Below are positions 18,252-26,795 of a stretch of 64,000 nucleotides of DNA, piece after piece; positions within the stretch are counted from its first letter, which is position 1; each line of letters opens with the position of its first letter. The stretch lies in the NCBI GenBank assembly GCA_003153155.1, contig PLWV01000029.1, positions 40,565 through 104,564 of the forward strand, written 5' to 3'. The notes beneath the pieces are model-generated. The model ran no database searches and was not told where the DNA came from. It saw only the letters and a list, made by a program, of their open reading frames with translations. Source of the stretch: Gallionella sp. GTDB lineage: Bacteria; Pseudomonadota; Gammaproteobacteria; Burkholderiales; Gallionellaceae. Position numbers and translations under genes: made by a program.

Positions 18252-21200
18252 ATGAGACTCGTAGAACTCCACCTGCAAGCTTTCGGGCCATTCACCGATC
18301 AAGTGCTTCACCTGGGTACCGGCAATCAGCGCCTCGTGCTCGTGCATGGACTGAACGAAGCTGGCAAGTCATCGATCTTGCGTGCCATCGCCGGGTTGCG
18401 ATTCGGCATTCCCACGCGCACCACAGACAAGTTCCTGCACGACTATCAGCAGATGCGAGTGGGCGGTGTGTTCGTTGACGCACAAGGCAATCAGTATTCA
18501 CTCATGCGCCGCAAGGGCACAGGCGTAACCCTGAAGTTCGCCGATTTTGCGCAGGGGGGCGTCGAACTTTCGGAACCAATCCCACCAGCGATCAACCGCA
18601 TGCTGACAGGCGGACTGTCCGTTGAGGATTATCAAAGCATGTACGGGCTGGACCACGGCACACTGCGAAAGGGAGGCGACGCTCTGGTTAAGGGGGAAGG
18701 TGAGATCGGGGCGGCACTGTTCGAGGCAAGCTCCGGTGTCGGCGATGTGTCGAAGATTCTCGGCGAACTCGACGCGACGGCCAAGAAGTTCTTCATGTCC
18801 GCCGCCCAAGCCAAGAACGCGCGCATAAACCAGGCTTTGAGTGAATACAAGATTCAAGTAGAGCAGTACAAAGAAGCACAGATCAAGCCGACGAAATGGG
18901 AGGCCATTGCCAAGGCCAGCCGAGACGCTCACGACTCGCTGGAGACCATTCAGAAGGAACTCGACCAGAGCGCGAGTCAGCAGTTGCTGATCAAAGAGCT
19001 TATTGCAGTCGCGCCTATCCTGGCCACTTTGGCCCACTCAAACACTATCCTCGAGGAGCTTGGGCAACTGCCTTTGCTGGCAGAAGATGCTTCGTCCGAA
19101 AGAGCCACGGCCGAGGCCGGCCTTTCGGAAGCCACCGCAGACGCTTCGATCAATGAAGCTTCAGCAAAAGAACAGCGCACTCTGGTCGACCAGCTCGAGC
19201 TCGATCCCGTCATCGTGACTGCTGATCGGTCGGTGGCACGCCTCCATGCTGCAGCCGCCACCATCGCTCAACTTCGCGGGCAGATCGCGACGGCTGAGGG
19301 TGACATCGCCAACCGGACTCAGGCACTGAATGCCCTGGCGGCGAAGATCGACTCGACCGTGAAAGCAAGCGAGCTGGTCCAGCGGGCACCATCCGCCACC
19401 GGCAAAGCGCAAATCAACGGTTGCATTGCCGCACTAGAAGAAGCCGAGCGTGCGCTCAAGCAGCATCGACTCACCGCGGCAAACCAGGCCGCAACGCCGA
19501 ATAAAGAGCCTCGTACCATCCCAGACGCCAATCTTCAGGCTGCTGTACGGGTCGCTCTGGCGGAAGTAGCGAAGAATGACGCAACATTGCAGTGGTTAAG
19601 TCGGCTGCCAAACGAGATCAAGGCGGCAGAGCGGGCGGCCAAATCATCGATTGCCGCCGTGGGACTGCTAGACGAGCCAGCTGCAAGGCGAGTTCGTCCG
19701 CTTCTTGGTGCTGCCGTTGACAAAGCCAGTCAGCAACTAATAGCCCTCGGCAGCAAGCGAACAGAGAAGGCCGAGCGCATTGAAGAAATGCAGAATGCGA
19801 TCGCGGAACAGCAGGACGCGATCAACAACTTGCTCGCCCATGGCCATGTGCCAACGCACGATGAAGTAAGCAGCGCACGCGCACATCGACAAGAAGGTTG
19901 GACATTGGTCAAAGCGACGTACATCGAGGGCGCGAAACCAGACATTCGCAGTTTTGCAGACGGACGGCCATTGCCAGAGGTCTACGAGAAGACAGTGTCC
20001 GACGCCGACTTCCTCATAGACGAGCTCGCGGGTGACACAGACCGAGTCACAAAACTCGAAGCTGCCCAGCAACAACTTGCCGCACTCAATCGTGATCTAG
20101 ATTTGCGGCAAGGCGAGATCCGGGCGATTGAGGCAGAGCAACAGTCCTTCGAGGCACACTGGAAACAAACGCTCGCACAGGCTGGCATCCCGCTCATGCC
20201 TCCAGCAGAATTGCGTGACTGGCAGGATCTGCTCGACACAGTATTGACCGCGTTCGACGGACTGCAGGCCAAACGTGATGAACTCCAGCACGCGCAAGAT
20301 ATTGAGAAGTCCCTCGCCGACAAACTGCTTCAGGCCATCACGCGACTGGGAATCACAAAGGTCAATGACGAGGATCCAATGGAAACCCTCGTTGCCGTGG
20401 CGGAAGACAATTTAAAGCAGATCGAGGGACTCATCGCTGCCAGCAATAACGCTGCCGGTCAGGCCCTGCAGCTTCAGAGACAGGCGGAGCTCCACAACAT
20501 CAAGGACATTGATCTCGTCAACGACGTTGTCGCGACCAGAAAAGCGTTCTCCGACCAATTGGCGTCGCTCATGTTGGGTAACGATGCCACCGTCGCCATG
20601 GCCAAAGCCCGCCTAGCGGAGTTCGATGAGGTCCTGACCGCCAATACGTCGCTTATGGAGGCGCAATCGAGGCGTACCACTCACGCCGCGACTTTATCGG
20701 TGTACCAGGAGACGGCCAACAACATAGCTACGGCTCTATCTGAACAGCCGCCCGAAGACATTACTTTGGCTGCCGAAAGATGGTCGGAAAGGTTAGAGAG
20801 TGCCCAAGCGCAGCAGTCGAAGTTGGATCTTGCCGAGCAGAGCCTCGCCGCCGCCGAGCAAGCATTCTCCAACAATCAGGCCAAGGCCGCCCGCCACCAG
20901 GCCACTCTCAACCGACTTTGCGTGTCTGCGAGCGTGCAGATGACGGCCGATTTGCCCGCGGCCGAGGAGAAGTCGAACCGCAAGCGCCAGGCCATGCACG
21001 ATGCCAACGCCGCAGCTGACCAGCTGGCTAAGGCGTCACGTCGAGGCGTCAAGGAGTTGCAGGAACTGCTCGCCGGCCGCGACCACGATGACCTGCGCAC
21101 CGAAGAGTTACGTATCGAGCAGGAACTAGTCCGGATCAGCGAACGTCTCGAGAAGGCAAGAATAGCCGATGAAACGGCCCGCCGGGAACTGGACGGCATC

Positions 21201-21761
21201 AACTCATCGGACGCCGCCGCAGCTGCCGCTGACGCCATGGCCAGAGCGGCTGCGACTGTTCGGAACACTCTTCCGCTGCAGATAAGGACTAGGCTGGCGC
21301 ATGCGCTTTTGCAAGAAGCTGTGCGCCGCTTCAAAGAACGCTCTCAGGCACCGATGCTCAAGTCGGCATCCAGGTACTTCGCGCAGATCACCGGTGGCGA
21401 GTTTGAGGGACTCATCAATGATGACTCAAATGACACCCCCGTAATTGCAGCTAAACGGCTTGGCGGCGCAATTATTTCTGTTGAAGCCATGAGCGAGGGA
21501 ACGCGCGACCAGCTCTACCTGGCGCTGCGTCTGTCCGCCCTGAAATTGCAGCGAGAACGTGGTGTAGACCTGCCTGTAATATTGGACGATGTGCTCATGA
21601 CCTCCGACGATGTGCGGGCTGGCTGTATCTTCAAGGCGTTGGCGGACTTTTCCGCGTCTGGCCAAGTCATTGTGTTCACCCATCACCATCATCTTTGCGA
21701 CGTGGCACGCCGAAATGTCGATCATGACGCCATAGCATTGGTCGAGCTCAAACGCACCTGA
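18252..21761 (+). CDS. YhaN-like SMC/Rad50-type ATPase (AAA_27)
   Basis: A 1169-residue SbcC/Rad50-like ATPase: Walker A VHGLNEAGKSSIL (residues 31-43), a long alpha-helical coiled coil rich in Ala, Glu, Gln and Arg (about 180-1050), then the C-terminal half with LYLALRLSALKLQRE, Walker B LPVILDDVLMTSDD and a switch FTHHHHLCDV. The N-terminal pattern MRLVELHLQAFGPFTDQ and FGIPTRTTDKFLHDYQ is characteristic of YhaN rather than SbcC. It follows the metallophosphoesterase by 6 bases, almost surely co-translated. No zinc-hook CxxC was seen. The pair probably loads on and cleaves DNA ends in an ATP-dependent manner. Confidence 0.86.
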   Translation: MRLVELHLQAFGPFTDQVLHLGTGNQRLVLVHGLNEAGKSSILRAIAGLRFGIPTRTTDKFLHDYQQMRVGGVFVDAQGNQYSLMRRKGTGVTLKFADFAQGGVELSEPIPPAINRMLTGGLSVEDYQSMYGLDHGTLRKGGDALVKGEGEIGAALFEASSGVGDVSKILGELDATAKKFFMSAAQAKNARINQALSEYKIQVEQYKEAQIKPTKWEAIAKASRDAHDSLETIQKELDQSASQQLLIKELIAVAPILATLAHSNTILEELGQLPLLAEDASSERATAEAGLSEATADASINEASAKEQRTLVDQLELDPVIVTADRSVARLHAAAATIAQLRGQIATAEGDIANRTQALNALAAKIDSTVKASELVQRAPSATGKAQINGCIAALEEAERALKQHRLTAANQAATPNKEPRTIPDANLQAAVRVALAEVAKNDATLQWLSRLPNEIKAAERAAKSSIAAVGLLDEPAARRVRPLLGAAVDKASQQLIALGSKRTEKAERIEEMQNAIAEQQDAINNLLAHGHVPTHDEVSSARAHRQEGWTLVKATYIEGAKPDIRSFADGRPLPEVYEKTVSDADFLIDELAGDTDRVTKLEAAQQQLAALNRDLDLRQGEIRAIEAEQQSFEAHWKQTLAQAGIPLMPPAELRDWQDLLDTVLTAFDGLQAKRDELQHAQDIEKSLADKLLQAITRLGITKVNDEDPMETLVAVAEDNLKQIEGLIAASNNAAGQALQLQRQAELHNIKDIDLVNDVVATRKAFSDQLASLMLGNDATVAMAKARLAEFDEVLTANTSLMEAQSRRTTHAATLSVYQETANNIATALSEQPPEDITLAAERWSERLESAQAQQSKLDLAEQSLAAAEQAFSNNQAKAARHQATLNRLCVSASVQMTADLPAAEEKSNRKRQAMHDANAAADQLAKASRRGVKELQELLAGRDHDDLRTEELRIEQELVRISERLEKARIADETARRELDGINSSDAAAAAADAMARAAATVRNTLPLQIRTRLAHALLQEAVRRFKERSQAPMLKSASRYFAQITGGEFEGLINDDSNDTPVIAAKRLGGAIISVEAMSEGTRDQLYLALRLSALKLQRERGVDLPVILDDVLMTSDDVRAGCIFKALADFSASGQVIVFTHHHHLCDVARRNVDHDAIALVELKRT

Positions 21762-21862
21762 GTACATACTTCGCAAACAATATTATAATCATTATGTCAT
21801 CAATAACTTACTGCTCATAATAATCAGCATTATGTAAAATCTTGCGGGTTATTCTTGTTTGG

Positions 21863-22267
21863 TTAAGTTGTTCTTGTTCTGTCTGTTTGACTACCATCCG
21901 TGACGCGTCTCGCTGATTCGAAATCTCTGTACGTAAGCCCCTGGAGCACAACGTTTCCCTGCTTAGGCGGTTTCACGCTGTTACCCAAGATTAGACTGCC
22001 GACTTGAGCATCACGGAGATCAAGCGCCGTTTGATCATTGCACTGTGCATTCCACTGGAAACGCCCATTGACTTTCATAATCTGAGCCGTAAGGCCATTT
22101 TGATCATTGCCTTCAAACCATGCTTCGACAATAAAGTCGCTACCGATGCTTGCCCCAATAACGCGGACAACGCCCCCAAATACCGCAACGGTGGCTTCAG
22201 TAATGTTTTCACTTGTACCCACAACACGGCTCAAGAGGAGCGATCCACCGATGAACCGGTTATCCAT
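21863..22267 (-). pseudogene. Remnant of a membrane-protein or repeat-type gene
   Basis: A 134-codon frame contains segments such as CNDQTALDLRDAQVGSLIL and GNVVLQGLTYRDFESA that look like the L-D-L-x-x-A-x-V-G repeats of beta-helical membrane-associated proteins. Upstream on the same strand (22440-22270), in another frame, two hydrophobic stretches (ITLGLGLLVGVIL; GAFLIFFLVFAIACI) look like transmembrane helices. Together they suggest a decayed gene cut off by the GIY-YIG/DndB-like cassette, whose start (22436) overlaps it. The region 21762-21862 is AT-rich and shows nothing else. Low confidence. Confidence 0.3.
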
Positions 22268-22435
22268 TTGGCATAAACATGCGCATGGTTGTTTATGCAG
22301 GCAATGGCGAAAACCAGGAAGAAGATTAAAAAGGCACCATGCAGTTTATTAATTTTGATATGGAACAGGTTGCTCTGTACCAATTTACTTAATCTGGTTA
22401 AGATTACACCCACCAATAATCCAAGGCCCAACGTA

Positions 22436-22960
22436 ATGGCGACGAGTGACTGGATAGAACAATTGTCAAAGGACCCTGTAGGTGCGGCACTTATCGATAA
22501 TAAACTTCTTACAGTTGGGTTCACCCTAGATCCCAAATCGTGGCCGAGTGCTGACATATCACCCCCATTTCACTGGGATTCTGTTGAATTTAATGAGGCC
22601 AATGCGAAAAACATTCCGGAGGAACCTGGATTATATGCATTTGTACTTCAGTTGCCATACTCTGGATTACCTCCTCATGGTTGGGTAATGTACATTGGCG
22701 AAAGCGGACATGGCGATAGCAAGCACAATCTTCGCGCACGGTTCAAAAATTATCACGCTGAGCAAAAGAAATTTAAACGGATTCAAACCTTCCTTATGCT
22801 CAACGCATGGAAAGGTCACCTATTATTTTTTTATACAATATTACCTTCACGAAAACACGAATTAAAGGATCTCGAAACAAAATTACTTGATGCATTCAGA
22901 CCGCCCTATTCTCGCGGTGGGTATAGCGCGTCCTTATTAAAACCACAGGCGGCCTACTAA
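22436..22960 (+). CDS. Putative GIY-YIG nuclease next to a DndB-like gene
   Basis: A 174-residue protein with a GIY-YIG-like core: GLYAFVLQLPYSGL then VMYIGESG (the YIG strand), a basic LRARFKNYH helix, a C-terminal acidic residue in LKDLETKLLDAFRPPYSR. These fit the family (GIY, YIG, Arg, Glu positions). The ATG at 22436 (MATSDWIEQL) starts the plausible protein; a longer frame to 22289 covers a decayed gene. The next gene starts at 22960 with ATG overlapping its TAA stop (TAATG), so translation is coupled. The pair faces the dndBCDE operon, and the gene is AT-rich compared with flanking core DNA. A nuclease acting on unmodified or modified DNA is inferred. Confidence 0.66.
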   Translation: MATSDWIEQLSKDPVGAALIDNKLLTVGFTLDPKSWPSADISPPFHWDSVEFNEANAKNIPEEPGLYAFVLQLPYSGLPPHGWVMYIGESGHGDSKHNLRARFKNYHAEQKKFKRIQTFLMLNAWKGHLLFFYTILPSRKHELKDLETKLLDAFRPPYSRGGYSASLLKPQAAY

Positions 22961-24201
22961 TGAAACAACTTCCTCGCTTGCAATTACCTGCTTTACGTGG
23001 CGAATTCGGTGACTGGATTTATTACAGCTGCATCATGCGGATGCCTGAGTTAGCCCAACGCGTTGATTATGCAGAAGCATTGCATCCCAATAAACAACTC
23101 TCCCAGCTTATACAGCGCTCTCTCAAGGACAAGCGCGCTGGTGAAATTGCTGAATACTTGTGTCGTGAAAAAGAACGATTTTTTAACTCATTAGTAATTG
23201 CTGTATATGGCGGAGAACCACATTGGTCCCCCGTTAAAATCGACGTCTCTAAATCAAAGTATTCGGAAAGCCTTGATGATCAAACCACAGAAAATTCTCT
23301 AGGGATTTTAACTCTATCTGGGAAAGAGGAATTATTCGCTATCGATGGACAACACCGTCTGTCTGGGATGAAAGCACTCTTTTCCGTAAAAGGGCATGTC
23401 AAATGTCAGAATGATGTCAGCGCAGATTTAGTCCCGATACTCTTGGTGGCGCACTCCAACGCTGCCATCAAAAAAACTCGGCGACTTTTCACAACGCTAA
23501 ATAAGACAGCAATCCCTGTTTCAAAAAAAGAGCGCATTGCTCTTGACGAAAACGACGCAATGGCTATTATTGCAAGACGACTTGTTGAAGAGCATGGTTG
23601 GTTTGGTGAAAAAAGAATCGCCATGGCGGCAACGAACAATCTTGTTATAAATGACAAAAGTTGCCTTACGACGATAGGCAATCTTTACGATATCTTGACA
23701 ATTCTTTTTGTTGATATCGAAAAAATTGATTCTAAGAAAAACCTGCAAACCATTCGGCCCAGTGATGAAATTCTTGATCAGTGTTTTGAAATTGCAGTTA
23801 AATATTTCGAGACCCTAGCTTCCATTATTCCCGAACTGAAATTATATTTTCAGTCCTCTGACCCAGAGTCGATAGTAAGTCAATATCGCCACGGTTCTGG
23901 CGGAAGCGTTTATTTTAGACCACTCGGATTAACAGTAATTACCGAGGTCATCCGCGCTATCAAAAAGGCTGGGGGAAACTGGAAAAAATTGCTCCCGAAA
24001 TTACCTCGCGAGCTAAATGAAGTGCCTTTCCAAGGCCTCCTCTGGAGTGAGCGTTTTACCATTCAACCCAAAGGCAGAGTGCTGACTAGAGAGCTTCTTG
24101 AATACATGGCAGGCCTTTCCGCTAAGCGAGATTTACATTCTCGATATGCGAAATTTCTAGGACGTCCCATGACCAAGACAAAACTCCCCCCAATTCGCTG
24201 A
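22960..24201 (+). CDS. DGQHR-domain (DndB-like) protein
   Basis: A 413-residue protein with the DNA-phosphorothioation associated DGQHR motif, FAIDGQHRLSGM near residues 127-138, and the LFTTLNKTAIPVSKKERIALDE segment found in the DGQHR/DndB superfamily. It is much longer than and only weakly alike the DndB at 28287, so it is a distinct paralogue. It overlaps the GIY-YIG gene by one base (TAATG). A small stem-loop terminator follows. In Dnd systems, DndB regulates or tunes modification; here it may instead guide the coupled nuclease. Start ATG at 22960 gives MKQLPRLQLPALRGEF, as expected for a protein whose reading begins at the coupled ATG. Confidence 0.78.
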   Translation: MKQLPRLQLPALRGEFGDWIYYSCIMRMPELAQRVDYAEALHPNKQLSQLIQRSLKDKRAGEIAEYLCREKERFFNSLVIAVYGGEPHWSPVKIDVSKSKYSESLDDQTTENSLGILTLSGKEELFAIDGQHRLSGMKALFSVKGHVKCQNDVSADLVPILLVAHSNAAIKKTRRLFTTLNKTAIPVSKKERIALDENDAMAIIARRLVEEHGWFGEKRIAMAATNNLVINDKSCLTTIGNLYDILTILFVDIEKIDSKKNLQTIRPSDEILDQCFEIAVKYFETLASIIPELKLYFQSSDPESIVSQYRHGSGGSVYFRPLGLTVITEVIRAIKKAGGNWKKLLPKLPRELNEVPFQGLLWSERFTIQPKGRVLTRELLEYMAGLSAKRDLHSRYAKFLGRPMTKTKLPPIR

Positions 24202-24222
24202 ACCATTGCAATCTGAATCAGT

Positions 24223-24240
24223 ACCGTTGTAAACGGTTTT
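24223..24240 (+). terminator. Short rho-independent terminator candidate
   Basis: ACCGTT-GTA-AACGGT is a perfect 6-bp stem with a 3-base loop (24223-24237) followed by TTTT, 22 bases after the DGQHR stop codon. It lies between this cassette and the convergent dndE. The remaining bases up to 24430 show no gene. Confidence 0.5.
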
Positions 24241-24430
24241 CGTCAAAGACTCACTCTAGTAAACACAATTGTTTATTCAGACATGTTCGGTTAATTGAAG
24301 AGCGAAGCGTTATGACGATAGGGAATGATAAGCTTATGACCTCGAGACTGGGAATTTGTCAAGGCGGGCGTAGGCATGTTCATTTGAAAGAACTATTGCC
24401 TCTCTTGTGCAGAATGGACATTCCATAGAG

Positions 24431-24790
24431 TTAATATTGCAATAAGTCAGAGGGGGATTTTGCACGCTTGAGTTTATCTACGCCGTTGTCGATGTGGGCG
24501 GCGAGGATGAGTTGGGCTTCCTTGGCATTTATGTTACCGTGAAATTGGCGAATGAGTGCTTCGTAAAGGGTCGTGGCGTCGCCTAAAAGAGTGGGCAGAT
24601 TGAATTCAGATCCATTAAGGTCTGTACCGTCAGGATTAGCCTTGTGGTTCTCCTCTAATGAGAGGGTCAAGGCCATACGGCAGAGGATATTTGGCGTAAC
24701 GCCAGTCTTTGATTTGATTTGCTTGAGCAAATCAGTAGCGCGTTTTGAGATGTGCACGCGATTAGGCAGCATATGCAAGTGTTCCTTCAT
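24431..24790 (-). CDS. dndE: DNA sulfur modification protein DndE
   Basis: Small DndE: MLPNRVHISKRATDLLKQIKSKTGVTPNILCRMALTLSLE is the family fingerprint, with the remaining residues (to LLQY) helical. DndE binds nicked DNA in the phosphorothioation complex. The first ATG (24790) gives 119 residues; a second ATG at 24772 starts exactly at MLPNRVH and has AAGGA ten bases upstream, so that start (113 residues) may be correct. It overlaps the end of dndD (stop at 24762-24764) in either case. Last gene of the dndB-C-D-E operon; no dndA (cysteine desulfurase) is next to it, so the host IscS probably supplies sulfur. Confidence 0.93.
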   Translation of the reverse strand: MKEHLHMLPNRVHISKRATDLLKQIKSKTGVTPNILCRMALTLSLEENHKANPDGTDLNGSEFNLPTLLGDATTLYEALIRQFHGNINAKEAQLILAAHIDNGVDKLKRAKSPSDLLQY

Positions 24791-26795
24791 TATCTAGTGC
24801 TGACTTCCAAAAATATCCTTCCTTAATTTCAGAGGTCCCTTCTGTTTCGTCATAACTGATGTGGTAGCAGTGCGAGACGTGTTTATTGAGGTCATCATAA
24901 AAGCTCCTGTCCACTTCAGTGTCAGTTGAAAGAATGATGACTTGGTGACTAGCTTGCGGGAAGTAATTGTTAATGAGTTTCCCGCGATGGTGGCTGTCTA
25001 GCCTACCTAGCGGGGTGTCGATGATAATAGGGAGCTTGCGACCAGATGTTTTGGCTAGTGCCTCGAGCATGGCGACCGCGTAGATCTGTTTTTCACCCGC
25101 AGAGAGATCCTGTTTGGAGATGCCGTTACCGCTCTTGTTATAGAGGTGAACCTCGAAGGTGTTTGGGTCGATATTGGCGCTAACAACGGTGTCGGTTTTC
25201 CTTGCAAGGCGCGTGAAAGTTTTCGCGAACTCCTGCTCGAGTTTGACAATCTTGCGCTTGGTCATTTCTTCAGCGAAGGCAGTTAGAACGTCCCTAGTAT
25301 TCTTCGCAAGATCAGTCCCAGTGCCTTTCGATTCACCGCTCTCGAGTTGCTCTTCGAGCTTGCGCATTTTGCGAACCAGATCGATGGCTTGCCAGGTATA
25401 GCGACGAGCAAGCTCGAGGTGAGTGTTGCGTACAGTTGAGAGCTGCACTATTTCTTCGTTCTTTGCTTTGATTGCGTCAAGATCTGACTTCAATGATTCC
25501 TGATCTGGCGCACGTTCAATCTGCAAGCTGACATTACTGAGTTCTTCATCCAATTTGTTGAGTTGCAGGTGAATCGCTTTAGTTTGGGCTTGTACGTTGG
25601 ATAGTGCATCACTAATCCAGCTCTCAAGTTGTATGCAATCCTTACTAGCGAGATCGTGAAGAAACTTTACGTTCTTTAACTCAGCTGGCCTGGTAACCAA
25701 GTCTGAGAAGATTGTTTTTACTTTTTTTATTGCATCGGATGATTTCCTCGCCGGAACAAATTCTGCAATCACCGCATTGAGGTGAACAAGCCTCTGGTTG
25801 ACAGCTTCAGCTATGCCTTTCCAATCTTTCAGAGCACGTTCCTGTTGCAGCTGCCCTTTGAGCTGCTGCATGAGTTTGGGTGCCAATGAGAGTGGATAGA
25901 GGCCGTTGAGGTGCTCGCGCACTTCGGCTTCCAGCAATTTCTTGTCAGAGACTAGTTTATCTCGGCGACTCTTCAGCGACTGCCGTGAGACTGCCCACGC
26001 CCCACCCTTAGAGGCGAGGGCATCCTCGATTCTACCTAGTTGCTCTTTAGCACTAGTGAGTTTAGGCAGGAACTCCCGTGAGCCAGCCTCCTCGGCGTTA
26101 ATGGCGAGCTTGAGTTCCTTGTATTGGATTTCGAATTGCTCAAGCTGTGCTTTTGCCTCATCAGGTAGCGCTTTGTTATCTTGTCGACGGATATAGATAT
26201 GTAGGTCACTTTTCAGGCGCTCAATGATATCTAGCCCGAGCAACTTGCGAATCGCATCGCGCAGTGCGACATCCCCTCCCTCCTCTGCCAGGCTAGCAAT
26301 TTTCTCACCGTCAAAGAAGAATAGTTCAGATACGCCAAGCGGGATAAGTTCATTGAGGAATGCTTGGCATTGTTCCTGTGTGAATTCCGGGATGGGTTCC
26401 CCATCTTGGAGAATGGTGAGGGTTTCTTTGACCTGTTTGCCAGAGACTGTCCAAGAGCGAGCGATTTTGTATCGAGTTGGCTTACCTAGTTTGTAGTAGA
26501 GAAATTCAAGGGCGATATGAGCACCACTTAACACAACCAGCGAATGTGGATTACGATGGACTTTTGATGCCAGAAACTCATCGTAAAATTTTTGGCTAAC
26601 GGCATAGCCCAAGGCTTGCCTTCCATAAATTGCTAGGCGGATTGCTGTAAGAATAGTAGTTTTACCGGCACCGTTCAATCCGCCAAATAGAATGATTGGG
26701 CGGGTGCTATTGTATTTTTTGCGGGGGTTGAGGTCGATGGCGTGCACGCCACGAAACAAGCCGAAGTCGCAGAGTGTAAGAGATTCAAGCTGCAT
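24762..26795 (-). CDS. dndD: DNA sulfur modification protein DndD (ATPase)
   Basis: 677-residue ABC/SMC-like ATPase of the phosphorothioation complex. Walker A ILFGGLNGAGKTTIL (residues 35-49), a long coiled coil, LSAGEKQIYAVAMLEAL signature and Walker B PIIIDTPLGRLD with the D-loop and a final VIILSTD switch. The MQLESLTLCDFGLFRG start is typical of DndD. Its start at 26795 overlaps the dndC stop by 11 bases, and it overlaps dndE, so the four genes are translated as one coupled operon. A CxxC zinc hook was not noticed. Confidence 0.95.
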   Translation of the reverse strand: MQLESLTLCDFGLFRGVHAIDLNPRKKYNSTRPIILFGGLNGAGKTTILTAIRLAIYGRQALGYAVSQKFYDEFLASKVHRNPHSLVVLSGAHIALEFLYYKLGKPTRYKIARSWTVSGKQVKETLTILQDGEPIPEFTQEQCQAFLNELIPLGVSELFFFDGEKIASLAEEGGDVALRDAIRKLLGLDIIERLKSDLHIYIRRQDNKALPDEAKAQLEQFEIQYKELKLAINAEEAGSREFLPKLTSAKEQLGRIEDALASKGGAWAVSRQSLKSRRDKLVSDKKLLEAEVREHLNGLYPLSLAPKLMQQLKGQLQQERALKDWKGIAEAVNQRLVHLNAVIAEFVPARKSSDAIKKVKTIFSDLVTRPAELKNVKFLHDLASKDCIQLESWISDALSNVQAQTKAIHLQLNKLDEELSNVSLQIERAPDQESLKSDLDAIKAKNEEIVQLSTVRNTHLELARRYTWQAIDLVRKMRKLEEQLESGESKGTGTDLAKNTRDVLTAFAEEMTKRKIVKLEQEFAKTFTRLARKTDTVVSANIDPNTFEVHLYNKSGNGISKQDLSAGEKQIYAVAMLEALAKTSGRKLPIIIDTPLGRLDSHHRGKLINNYFPQASHQVIILSTDTEVDRSFYDDLNKHVSHCYHISYDETEGTSEIKEGYFWKSALDNEGTLAYAA

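Noticed and set aside
22289..22435. Longer start for the GIY-YIG gene
   Set aside because: The extra N-terminus (MFMQAMAKTRKKIKK...) is read over hydrophobic antisense remnants; the ATG at 22436 begins the plausible protein.
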